This document shows, piece by piece, positions 35,822 through 43,735 of a stretch of DNA of 64,000 nucleotides. Position 1 is the first letter of the stretch. Every line of letters starts with the position of its first letter. Under the pieces are notes generated by a model that made no database searches, was not told the origin of the DNA, and saw only the letters and a list, made by a program, of their open reading frames with translations. The position numbers and the translations under genes were made by a program. The stretch comes from Flavisolibacter nicotianae. GTDB lineage: Bacteria; Bacteroidota; Bacteroidia; Chitinophagales; Chitinophagaceae. The stretch spans positions 496,001 to 560,000 of the forward strand of contig NZ_RBCI01000004.1 in assembly GCF_003628535.1 (NCBI RefSeq). The letters are read 5' to 3'.

Positions 35822-37249
35822 CTAGCACTCGCTCAGGCTCAGCGGAATATTCACGGCCAGCCCGCCTTCTGCCGTCTCCTTGTACTTGCTGTTCATGTCA
35901 AGGGCCGTCTCCCACATGGTTTCCACCACGGCATCGAGGGAAACCTTGGCATAATCGGGTGCACTTTGCAGGGCCAGTTGCGAAGCGGTGATGGCCTTGA
36001 TGGCGCCCATGGTATTGCGCTCAATACAGGGCACCTGTACGAGGCCCGCAATGGGATCGCAGGTCATCCCGAGGTGGTGTTCCATGGCAATTTCGGCAGC
36101 CATCAGGGCCTGCCGTTGCGTTCCGCCGGAGACTTCGGTCAATGCAGCCGCCGCCATGGAGGAGGAAACGCCAATTTCGGCCTGGCAGCCGCCCATCGCC
36201 GCAGAAATGGTCGCCCCTTTTTTAAAAATGCTGCCTACTTCCGAAGCGGTCAAAATGAATTGAATGACCTTTTCGTCGGTGACATTTTCACCAAATACAA
36301 GATAGTAATGAAGCACCGCCGGGATTACACCGGCGGCACCGTTGGTAGGAGCCGTAACCACACGGCCAAAGGCCGCATTTTCTTCGTTCACCGCCAGAGC
36401 AAAACAACTCACCCAATCCAGAATATACTGAAACGAATGACCGCCGGCTTTGATGGCGGCGATCCATTCGTCGTAATTGGTGTAGGTGCGGCCTTTCAGC
36501 AATCGTTTGGCCAGTTCGGCCGCCCTGCGTTTCACCAGCAAGCCCCCGGGCAAAATGCCCGTGGTATGGCAGCCGCGGTAGGTACACTCTTTCATCACCT
36601 GCCAGATTCGCAAGACGCCTTCGCGGGTTTCGGTTTCGTTGCGCCAGGCCGATTCATTTTCCATGACCACTTCATGAATGGCCATCCCGGTTTTTAGACA
36701 CCAATGCAACAGGTCGGCAGAAGAATTGACGGGGAAAGGCAGCGAAACGGGCTGCATCCCGCCGGCTTCTTCTCCTTCCTTGATCACAAAGCCACCGCCG
36801 ATAGAGTAATATGTTTCCGCTAACGGTGCAGCATATTCAAATGTAGCCAGGAAGCTTAATGCGTTGGGATGAAAAGGCAAGGTTTCCGTAAAGAGAAACT
36901 GCAGGTCTTCGGCAGGGTGAAATGAAATGGGCTGACGACCTGCGAGGACAACGGTTTTTTCACGATTGACCGTTTCGATGGCGGAAGCAATTTTCGTTAC
37001 ATCAAACGTCACCGGGTCGGCGCCGCCAAGGCCAAGGAGTACCGCGATGTCGGTACCGTGTCCTTTACCGGTTTTGGCCAGGGAACCGTATAGGCAAACT
37101 TTCAGACCCGTCAGGGAAGAAAGAAGTTCTTTTTGCTCGAGCGACTGCACAAACCGTTGCGCTGCACGCCAGGGACCGAGTGTATGCGAAGAAGACGGTC
37201 CTACGCCAATCTTGAAAATGTCAAAAACCGAAATCGCTTCGTGTGCCAA
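35822..37249 (-). CDS. sdaA: L-serine ammonia-lyase, iron-sulfur type, single chain
   Basis: 475 residues, combining the beta and alpha domains in one chain. It deaminates L-serine to pyruvate. The N-terminus [21 protein letters not shown] is the SdaA beta-domain signature. The alpha domain shows [22 protein letters not shown] and the cysteines for the 4Fe-4S cluster in [38 protein letters not shown]. Cytosolic, oxygen-sensitive family. Downstream of it lie 188 bases up to the radical SAM gene start with no terminator evident. Confidence 0.96.
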   Translation of the reverse strand: MAHEAISVFDIFKIGVGPSSSHTLGPWRAAQRFVQSLEQKELLSSLTGLKVCLYGSLAKTGKGHGTDIAVLLGLGGADPVTFDVTKIASAIETVNREKTVVLAGRQPISFHPAEDLQFLFTETLPFHPNALSFLATFEYAAPLAETYYSIGGGFVIKEGEEAGGMQPVSLPFPVNSSADLLHWCLKTGMAIHEVVMENESAWRNETETREGVLRIWQVMKECTYRGCHTTGILPGGLLVKRRAAELAKRLLKGRTYTNYDEWIAAIKAGGHSFQYILDWVSCFALAVNEENAAFGRVVTAPTNGAAGVIPAVLHYYLVFGENVTDEKVIQFILTASEVGSIFKKGATISAAMGGCQAEIGVSSSMAAAALTEVSGGTQRQALMAAEIAMEHHLGMTCDPIAGLVQVPCIERNTMGAIKAITASQLALQSAPDYAKVSLDAVVETMWETALDMNSKYKETAEGGLAVNIPLSLSEC

Positions 37250-37456
37250 CGGAAATGAATTTATGCAAAGGTAACGGCACCTCGATCAGGGAAATGTGAA
37301 AGATGTACCGGGCTTTTATTGACCAATGCATGGATGAATTGCCTTGGCGAAATTGCAAGACAAATCGTGACTCCGGCTAACAATCCAACCAGGCAAATCA
37401 TTGGAGCAAGCGGTCGAATCGCAGGCAACCATCTATTCGGTGTTTGGTCAACACGA

Positions 37457-37897
37457 TTAAAAATCGTCGTTGATCTCTATCCAATACCCGTCGGGATCCT
37501 GCAAATACACCTGGTGAATGCCATCGGTACGGGTGGTGATGGCAGAGGGTTTGCCCGGCCAGTCTTCGAAGGCGATCTTCCGGCTTTGCAGCAGCCGCAC
37601 AAATTCATTGACATCCGGCACACTGAAACAGAGGTGTGTGTTCTTGGACGGCGCCACGATCGGCGGCGGGTTCTGGATCAGGTGAAGGTGGGCATGTTCG
37701 CTGACGGAGAGCCACACGTGGCGGCCGTCGTGAAAGGGTTCGGGAATGGTATCCAGGCCCACCACTTCGTGGTAAAAACGGTAGCTTCTTTCCAGTTGGG
37801 CAACCGACAGGGCAATGTGGTTCAGATGACTCTTTTTTTGTCCCATCGACGTGATGGCACTCAAAAGAAACAAGGCAATAAAAAAATGATGTCGCAT
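37457..37897 (-). CDS. Secreted VOC-family (glyoxalase-like) protein
   Basis: 146 residues from ATG 37897; the frame is open further upstream but that part overlaps the neighbouring gene remnant. A signal peptide (residues 1-20, ending ITSMGQ) is unusual for VOC proteins. The rest has the two-module VOC fold: LNHIALSVAQLERSYRFYHEVVGL, HVWLSVSEHAHLHLIQ, NTHLCFSVPDVNEFVRLLQ and VYLQDPDGYWIEI. Metal ligands His in LNHIA, Glu or His in the middle, and Glu in WIEI are plausible. Periplasmic glyoxalase or dioxygenase-like function is possible. It follows the GMC/Gluconate_2dh3 remnant by 20 bases. Confidence 0.75.
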   Translation of the reverse strand: MRHHFFIALFLLSAITSMGQKKSHLNHIALSVAQLERSYRFYHEVVGLDTIPEPFHDGRHVWLSVSEHAHLHLIQNPPPIVAPSKNTHLCFSVPDVNEFVRLLQSRKIAFEDWPGKPSAITTRTDGIHQVYLQDPDGYWIEINDDF

Positions 37898-37917
37898 TCG
37901 ATTTGATTTAATTTGGA

Positions 37918-38160
37918 TCAGGAAAATTTTACACATTCGGCCAGTTCCTTGTCGGTATAGGAAAGCCCGTATTGTTTCAACACATCGTCGGGAACACCGT
38001 TCCACCTTGTTGGTTCATTGCCTTTATACCCGATGTCTTTAATGCCCATTTCCGACGAATAAAAACCACTGGCTGTGAGATTGCGCATCAGGGTAAAAAA
38101 CGAAACACCCTGCTTCATTGCGGGTTTGGCCTTGGCAGGGTAGGCAATGGCGTCAACCAA
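37918..38160 (-). pseudogene. C-terminal fragment of a gluconate 2-dehydrogenase subunit 3-like protein
   Basis: About 80 residues (VDAIAYPAKAKPAMKQGVSFF to the stop at 37918). MGIKDIGYKGNEPTRWNGVPDDVLKQYGL is the typical end of subunit 3-like proteins encoded next to GMC oxidoreductases in Bacteroidota. A normal family member is about 180-200 residues with a twin-arginine or Sec signal, none of which is present. The fragment begins exactly where the GMC fragment loses its family sequence, in another frame, so it is the far side of a deletion. Confidence 0.75.
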
Positions 38161-38765
38161 CGCAATCTGCTGGTCGGGATAACCGTCACACCGGCCTGGG
38201 TTGCCGCCCGTTTGATAAAAAACTCGTGCAGGCGGGGTTTGGGTGGCGGCAGGAAAATGCCATCCGGATCGTTTTCCAACCCTTCGTTGGTGCCAAATAC
38301 CCCCACCAGTTTGTCCAGCCGGTCGTAATAAGGCTTGATATCTTCATAGCCGATCGGCCAGTTGTCGCCAAGGCCGTCGATGCTTTGCCGCTTGATATCT
38401 TTCGGACCGAAACGCAGCGAGATTCGTCCCCAGTGGTTGGTGCGACCACCCAGCATGCGGGCACGCCACCAATCCCACGATGTGCCTTCCGCTTTTGTAT
38501 ATGGCTCGCCGTCGATATCCCATCCCCAGAAGCAGGCATCAAAATCGCCAAACGGACGAAATTTGGTGGCAGCACCTCGCCGGGGTGATTCCCAGGACCA
38601 TTTTAGCTGTGTAACATTTTTTGCCGGGTCGTACATCGGGCCTGCTTCCACCAGGGCAACACTCAAGCCGGCATTGGCTAAAATGTATGAAGCCATACCG
38701 CCACCGGCACCCACAATGTTAACGTCGTAATTTTTTGGCTGAACTTTTATCTGAAAATCTGGCAT
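38115..38765 (-). pseudogene. N-terminal fragment of a GMC-family oxidoreductase
   Basis: 216 residues from ATG 38765, against 550-570 for the family. The FAD-binding start NYDVNIVGAGGGMASYILANAG is followed by VALVEAGPMYDPAKN, WWRARMLGGRTNHWGRISLRFGP and YYDRLDKLVGVFGTNEG, all normal for this clade. Family similarity stops at VTVIPTSRL; the next 15 residues are out-of-frame readthrough of the subunit 3 sequence and end at TGA 38115. The substrate-binding part and the catalytic His are missing, so it cannot be an active dehydrogenase. The missing piece would be about 1.0-1.5 kb. Confidence 0.85.
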
Positions 38766-38874
38766 AATCAGCAATCATTAAACGGGTAAAGGGGTGCGAT
38801 TGAACCGGGATGAAAGATAAAGAAGAAATTCTGTTGCGGGTTCTTTTTCATTCACATCAAAGACTGAATTTCAC

Positions 38875-40872
38875 TCAGACAGTTTCACCAGGTACCGCCT
38901 GGTTTTCTAACGGAAAGACGACGTGTAACTGCACGCCTTTGCCCGGCGTACTTTTCATTTCGAAATGGCCACCCAGGTTTTCCGCCCTTGTTCGCATGTT
39001 GGTGAGGCCCATTCCCATGCGCCTCGCCGAAGGATCGAACCCTACGCCGTTGTCTTCAATGCGGAGGCTAAGCCGCGATCCGCTGCCAGAGAGATGAATG
39101 GACACAAAAGAAGCGCCGGCATGCTTGATAATATTGTTCAATTGTTCCTGGATGATGCGATAAATGGCCAGGTGAAGTTCCGGCGAAAGCTTTACGCCAG
39201 CGGCCATATCCCCCTGGTACTGGATCTCGATGCGGTCGGTCAGGTTGATCGATTCGATCAGTTCCCGGATCGAATCTTCGACACTGATTTCACCAAGTGT
39301 TGGCGCAGAGAGGCGCTTGGAAATACTGCGAATTTCGTCGATGCAGCTTTGCAGGTGAGTCAATGCTTTTGCTGCCAGTTCTGCCTGATCGCCGATGTTG
39401 TCACGCATCATTTCCGTATAAAGTTTTACCGTGGTCAACACCTGGTTGACGTTGTCGTGCAGTTCGCGGCCCAGGTCAGACCGTTCGTCCTCCTGCGCCC
39501 TGATCACGGCCGATGTAACCGTGCGCTGGTGATTGAGTTGTTCAATGGAAAGCCGCTCTTCCAGTTGGATGCGTTCCGTTACATCCCGGGCATTGATGAT
39601 AATGCCGCCAATGTGGGAATCGTCGAGGCGATTCAATCCTTTCGATTCCAGCCAGATCCACGTGCCACCCTTTGTGCGGAACCGGTGAAGGGTGGGATCA
39701 CCCGAATTGGTGTTCCGTGCCACCTTTTCCAATTCTGCCACCAGCACATCACGGTCGGCATCGTGCAAGAAATCGAAAACATTGCTCCCTACCAGTTCGT
39801 CCGGCAAATACCCGCTGATGGTGGTACAGGAAGGGCTGACAAATTTGAAATTTGCGTTTTCATCAAGTACGGCAATCATGTCGGAACTGTTTTGCACCAG
39901 TGCTTTAAACCGTTCCTCGCTTTCCCTGAGTCGTTCTTCGTTCACGACCTGGCTGGTGACGTCCTGGGCAATTCCAATGAGTTTCACTAGCTTTCCATTG
40001 TCGTCGTAAAAATTTTTTTTGAACTGGTTGACATAGATGCGTTTCCCATCGGGACGGGTCAACCGCTCGGTCATCGCATCCGGTATCTGGTCGATATGTT
40101 GCAGGTTTGATCGAACTGCCGATTCGGCTTCGGGATCGAGCAGGGTCAGATAGCGTTTGAAAAGATCCTCTTCCGGCGATTTCCTGGCAACGCCAAAAAT
40201 CTCGAACAACTCATCGGACCAGGTAGCCTTGCCGGTTTCCACATCAAACTCCCAGGTACCGATACCTGCTACCTGAAATGCTTTTTTAAGTTGGATTTCT
40301 TTTTGCTCAAGGCTTGCCATCCGCCACGTGATCTGCGATGTCAGTTCAAGGTCGAACAGGACAATTTTTGCATACCCGGAAAGACGTCGTTTGTCAATTG
40401 TTGAAAGCTGGCGTTCGCGATCACCGGCAATAAAGACAAGCCCGATACAGCTATCCTTTTCCGTCAACACCGGTGCCGCAGCAAAAAAGCGAAGCGGCGT
40501 TTTAATTTGATCGGGTGAATGAGGAGGACTGCCTGCCAGGTTTTCCGTATCCTGGAAAACGAAAATTTTGTTGGAACTGATCGCCGACAAATAAAGAGAA
40601 TTCAGTTGGTTCGCATTCGAAAAGGTCTCCAGCCCGGTGGCTGCCTTGACGAAAACAGATTCTTGCTCAACGAACACAATGCCGGCGGCAGGAAGGTTAA
40701 AATCCACTGCCATTAACTGCGCCAGGTTTTGCATCGAGTCCTGCAAGGTTTCGTTGTCGCCGTCATACAAGCGCAGGATCCGTAATCGTTCCTCTTGGTC
40801 CACAGAAGGATTGTTTTGTTTTACACAGGTTGATGCGTTCGCAGGAAACCGCTTCCGTTGCCGCCGCAGCAA
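38875..40872 (-). CDS. Cytosolic GAF-PAS-PAS sensor histidine kinase, HisKA_3 (NarX-like) type
   Basis: 665 residues without transmembrane segments. Order: GAF-like domain (about 45-175, FNLPAAGIVFVEQESVFVKAATG), PAS 1 (205-310, FQVAGIGTWEFDVETGKATWSDELFEIFG), PAS 2 (330-450, ALVQNSSDMIAVLDENANFKFVSPSC with a PAC), then HisKA_3 with the phospho-acceptor in SDLGRELHDNVNQVL, and HATPase (LAIYRIIQEQLNNIIKHAGAS, IEDNGVGFDP, MGMGLTNMRTRAE). Kinases of this type normally pair with a LuxR/NarL-family regulator, but none lies nearby, so it is an orphan. The start could be later than the first Met. Confidence 0.9.
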   Translation of the reverse strand: MLRRQRKRFPANASTCVKQNNPSVDQEERLRILRLYDGDNETLQDSMQNLAQLMAVDFNLPAAGIVFVEQESVFVKAATGLETFSNANQLNSLYLSAISSNKIFVFQDTENLAGSPPHSPDQIKTPLRFFAAAPVLTEKDSCIGLVFIAGDRERQLSTIDKRRLSGYAKIVLFDLELTSQITWRMASLEQKEIQLKKAFQVAGIGTWEFDVETGKATWSDELFEIFGVARKSPEEDLFKRYLTLLDPEAESAVRSNLQHIDQIPDAMTERLTRPDGKRIYVNQFKKNFYDDNGKLVKLIGIAQDVTSQVVNEERLRESEERFKALVQNSSDMIAVLDENANFKFVSPSCTTISGYLPDELVGSNVFDFLHDADRDVLVAELEKVARNTNSGDPTLHRFRTKGGTWIWLESKGLNRLDDSHIGGIIINARDVTERIQLEERLSIEQLNHQRTVTSAVIRAQEDERSDLGRELHDNVNQVLTTVKLYTEMMRDNIGDQAELAAKALTHLQSCIDEIRSISKRLSAPTLGEISVEDSIRELIESINLTDRIEIQYQGDMAAGVKLSPELHLAIYRIIQEQLNNIIKHAGASFVSIHLSGSGSRLSLRIEDNGVGFDPSARRMGMGLTNMRTRAENLGGHFEMKSTPGKGVQLHVVFPLENQAVPGETV

Positions 40873-40976
40873 AGGTATTGATTTAAAAAAACCTATATAA
40901 GTACCATATCTGTTCCGTTAGGTTCGATGCAACCAATTGCCTGCAAACTCCTCCTTCCTGTCGTGACCGCAAAATG

Positions 40977-41007
40977 AAAAGCCGGCCCTGCAAGAGCCAG
41001 CTTTTTT
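40977..41007. terminator. Hairpin between convergent-side gene ends
   Basis: AAAAGCCGGC and GCCAGCTTTTTT pair with one mismatch around a nine-base loop. It lies 40 bases beyond the stop of the gene at 41047 on the minus strand. T-runs of four (minus) and six (plus) make it a plausible terminator. Confidence 0.55.
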
Positions 41008-41046
41008 GGAATGGTTCTTCAACGATTTTTTTCCATGAGCCATAGG

Positions 41047-41640
41047 TCAACTTTCGTCGATGAGAACATAGGGGATGCAGACCTTGTTCCATTTGGTGCC
41101 GAGGTAGCGCTTGGCCTGGTCGACCGACAGGTGAATAAAACTATCCCATTGTTCGGGGTGGATGGTTTGGCAACCGAGGCTCGACGTACCGTTATACCCC
41201 CCGCGGTGGATGTTGATTCCGAAATAACCGGTATCCGTATACGGCGGGTCGCCGTCGCGAATGACCGTGACGGCTCCGAGACGTTGGCAAAGCGCCAGGT
41301 ATTTGCCGTGGTGAAGGTCGAATTTGTGTACAAACCACGGACCGGCCTTTAGCGAAGCCATGCCCTTGGCTGCGCCGAAACCCGTTCCTTTTTTATACGC
41401 GGACGGATCGGTATTGCCATTGAAGGTGGCTGTTGCCGATGGTGAGTGTATGACAATGGCATCGTCGTAAATGCCACGGTCGTTTACGCCGGGAGCCCCC
41501 ATGGTGTCTTTGTAATATCCCCTGAAGCCCATTACCAGCAGAGGGAATTTGTCCCTGTCAATTCCATACGGCTCCAAAAAATCTTCGATTTCTTTTGTCG
41601 ACAAACGCGGTTTCCCTGTTGCCGGAAGTGTCAAAGGCAT
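41047..41640 (-). CDS. L,D-transpeptidase-like / endolysin-associated hypothetical protein
   Basis: 197 residues, no signal peptide. The middle has GMASLKAGPWFVHKFDLHHGKYLALCQR and then GYFGINIHRGGYNGTSSLGCQTIHPEQW. The His followed by S-x-G-C resembles the YkuD L,D-transpeptidase active site (H...SxGC) and also a similar motif in phage- and bacteriocin-linked wall enzymes. The N-terminus (LSTKEIEDFLEPYGIDRDKFPLLVMGFRGYY) is not typical of YkuD. A cell-wall active cysteine enzyme is the best guess, but without an export signal its place of action is unclear. It stands alone, about 170 bases upstream of the kinase gene. Confidence 0.5.
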   Translation of the reverse strand: MPLTLPATGKPRLSTKEIEDFLEPYGIDRDKFPLLVMGFRGYYKDTMGAPGVNDRGIYDDAIVIHSPSATATFNGNTDPSAYKKGTGFGAAKGMASLKAGPWFVHKFDLHHGKYLALCQRLGAVTVIRDGDPPYTDTGYFGINIHRGGYNGTSSLGCQTIHPEQWDSFIHLSVDQAKRYLGTKWNKVCIPYVLIDES

Positions 41641-41721
41641 ATGTCAAGTTTTAGGTGGTGACACGGACAGGCCGGAATAATTCGTTTAGTCATCGCCGTA
41701 TACATTGCTCTTTGCCGGTTG

Positions 41722-41889
41722 TCAGCGTTTTTGCAGCCGGTGAGGTATGTCAAACGCTGTTGTGATGACCATAGCCGATTGTTTTATGGAGGTGTACGAA
41801 TGCAGTTCCCGGATGCAGACAGGCTGGCTTTCAACTGGTAGGAACTCCAAGTTAGCGTTTGTCTTTTTTTCCTCAAAATATTGATTCAT
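41722..41889 (-). CDS. Doubtful 55-residue open frame in the 367-base gap 41641-42007
   Basis: Starts at ATG 41889 (MNQYFEEKKTNANLEFLPVE) and ends at TGA or TAA 41722. There is no family, no ribosome-binding site, and the upstream bases are a short AGGC tandem repeat. The gap otherwise contains only the leader of the esterase gene on the plus strand. Recorded for completeness. Confidence 0.2.
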   Translation of the reverse strand: MNQYFEEKKTNANLEFLPVESQPVCIRELHSYTSIKQSAMVITTAFDIPHRLQKR

Positions 41890-42007
41890 CCGCTGCAGGC
41901 AGGCAGGCAGTAACATGACAGGAATATTCAGCTTCCTTCTTCCCTTTCTGCCGGTAGCGTTCGTTCCTCGTGATTTTCCGCTATTTTCCATCTCCAAAAT
42001 ACACCGC

Positions 42008-42928
42008 ATGAGAAAGTCGTCTCTTTTCTTCATCCTGTTTATTTTTTCGAAAATGATGTTTGCCCAAACCCTGACACTCCCCCTGTACCCGGCCGGGAAA
42101 ATTCCCAATTGGCAGAAAAGCAATGAAACGGAAAAGCACGAAAGCACCGACATCCTGTGGGTGACACAGGTACAAACACCGGATATTGCGGTTTTTCTGC
42201 CACCCAAACGAAATGCCACCGGTGAAGCGGTCGTGATTTGCCCTGGTGGCGGCTATGCCGGCTTAGCGTACGACTGGGAAGGTGTGGAAGTGGCCAAATG
42301 GCTTAACACGAAAGGCATTGCAGGGATCGTACTGAAATACCGTTTGCCGCTTTCCAAAAGTAACCTTACGCCGCACCTCTCCCCACTGCTGGATGCCAAG
42401 CGGGCCATGCGCCTGGTGAGAGCCAACGCCATGCAGTGGAATATCCAGGCGGGAAAGATCGGGGTAATGGGTTTTTCGGCAGGCGGACACCTCGCGTCTA
42501 CACTGCTGACCCATTTCGACGAGGGCAATCGCGATGCACCGGATTCAGTCGAACGGTGGAGCTCGCGGCCCGATTTCGGCGTTCTTGTTTACCCGGTCAT
42601 TTCGATGAGCAAACCCATCATGCATGCAGGCTCCCGCAACAACTTAATTGGCGAACACCCCAATGCTAGCCTGGCTACGCTGTATTCAAATGAATTGCAG
42701 GTGACCAAGGAAACTCCACCCACGTTTTTGATCCATGCGATGGACGACAATGCCGTGCCGGTTGAAAACAGCCTGCTTTTTTTCCAGGCAATGAAAGACA
42801 AAGGCGTTCCTGGTGCACTGCACGTTTTCCCCAGTGGCGGACATGGATTTGGACTTGGTATTGGCAAAGGCCTGGCAGAAAGCTGGACGACGCTTTGTGC
42901 AGACTGGATCAAACGCCTGCACAACTAA
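42008..42928 (+). CDS. Secreted alpha/beta hydrolase, BD-FAE/acetylxylan-esterase-like
   Basis: 306 residues from ATG 42008; earlier in-frame starts would precede a normal signal peptide (RKSSLFFILFIFSKMMFAQ). After the signal, TLPLYPAGKIPNWQ and VICPGGGYAGLAYDWEG carry the HGG-like oxyanion loop of this group, GVMGFSAGGHLASTLL the nucleophile Ser, HAMDDNAVPVENSLLF the Asp, and FPSGGHGFGL the His. Such proteins remove acetyl or feruloyl groups from plant polysaccharides. It is not next to the PUL in this window but would act in the same physiology. A lipoprotein gene follows 81 bases downstream. Confidence 0.85.
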   Translation: MRKSSLFFILFIFSKMMFAQTLTLPLYPAGKIPNWQKSNETEKHESTDILWVTQVQTPDIAVFLPPKRNATGEAVVICPGGGYAGLAYDWEGVEVAKWLNTKGIAGIVLKYRLPLSKSNLTPHLSPLLDAKRAMRLVRANAMQWNIQAGKIGVMGFSAGGHLASTLLTHFDEGNRDAPDSVERWSSRPDFGVLVYPVISMSKPIMHAGSRNNLIGEHPNASLATLYSNELQVTKETPPTFLIHAMDDNAVPVENSLLFFQAMKDKGVPGALHVFPSGGHGFGLGIGKGLAESWTTLCADWIKRLHN

Positions 42929-43009
42929 AACTTAGCATTCACAAGATTTTTTCGGAACAATGCTTCGCCGGCAAACCATTTTCCTGCCGGCACTAATTTT
43001 CGCTTACCG

Positions 43010-43447
43010 ATGAAGACTACTCTTTTTCTTGCAGCGCTTACGATCGCAGTCGTTGCGCTTTCGTCTTGCCAAACCTATTCCATTCCTGTTTCCGTTTTTC
43101 GCGACCAAATGGAGGCCGCCCGTTTGCAACCCATGCGAACAGTTACAACACAGGGCCCGCTTGGTGAGCGGGTGCGCTATCAAACCTATGCGATTGATTC
43201 TGTTTTTGCCGTCGATCAGAAAGGAACACCAGTGTTTCTGGTCAACAGTCCGGCACTGGAAATCCGGTTTACTGACAGTGCCAGCCGCAAAACCATTTTG
43301 TATTTCGACCGGTTGCGGTATGACCGGGACACTATAAGCGGAAGCCCGTCACGGATTCTTTTATCCGTACAAAAATCAATTCCACTACGAAACGTCCGAA
43401 AAATAGAGATTCAAAACGGCCGTAAGAATTATCGCTACGTGAAGTAA
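43010..43447 (+). CDS. Hypothetical lipoprotein, 145 residues
   Basis: A lipoprotein signal ends at Cys20 in VVALSSCQTY. The mature part is a small beta-rich domain (RYQTYAIDSVFAVDQKGTPVFLVNSPALEIRFTDSASRKTILYFDRLRYDRDTI as overlapping strands) ending in a basic tail KNYRYVK. No family is recognised. It is in the same direction as the upstream esterase and may be cotranscribed. After it comes a 288-base gap with no gene. Confidence 0.7.
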   Translation: MKTTLFLAALTIAVVALSSCQTYSIPVSVFRDQMEAARLQPMRTVTTQGPLGERVRYQTYAIDSVFAVDQKGTPVFLVNSPALEIRFTDSASRKTILYFDRLRYDRDTISGSPSRILLSVQKSIPLRNVRKIEIQNGRKNYRYVK

Positions 43448-43735
43448 ATGCAGCCGATTCCGCGATGAGTCCAATTACATCAATTGATATGCTTACCTGA
43501 ACGCTGTTTGTAACAAAGTAAATACCCCTTCTGTTTTGCCGGGGCCAGTTTTCAACCAGCGTATTCAAGTATCGACACGCTTGCTTGAATCTACGGTCAG
43601 GTATTTTGATTGGATGCGTGTACCCTTCTACCCTCCCTTACGATAATGATGGCTCTTCGCCGTTCGCACAGCACCTTTTGACAGGTGAAAATTTCTTTTT
43701 GCGGCGGGGCAAATGCCTTTGTATGCATCGCATTC

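Noticed and set aside
41894-41910. Short AGGC tandem repeat as a phase-variation tract
   Set aside because: Only about four units and not inside a convincing gene or promoter.
41722-42219. A 165-codon minus-strand frame overlapping the esterase start
   Set aside because: Most of it overlaps the signal peptide region of the esterase; only the last 55 codons, listed with low confidence, are outside it.
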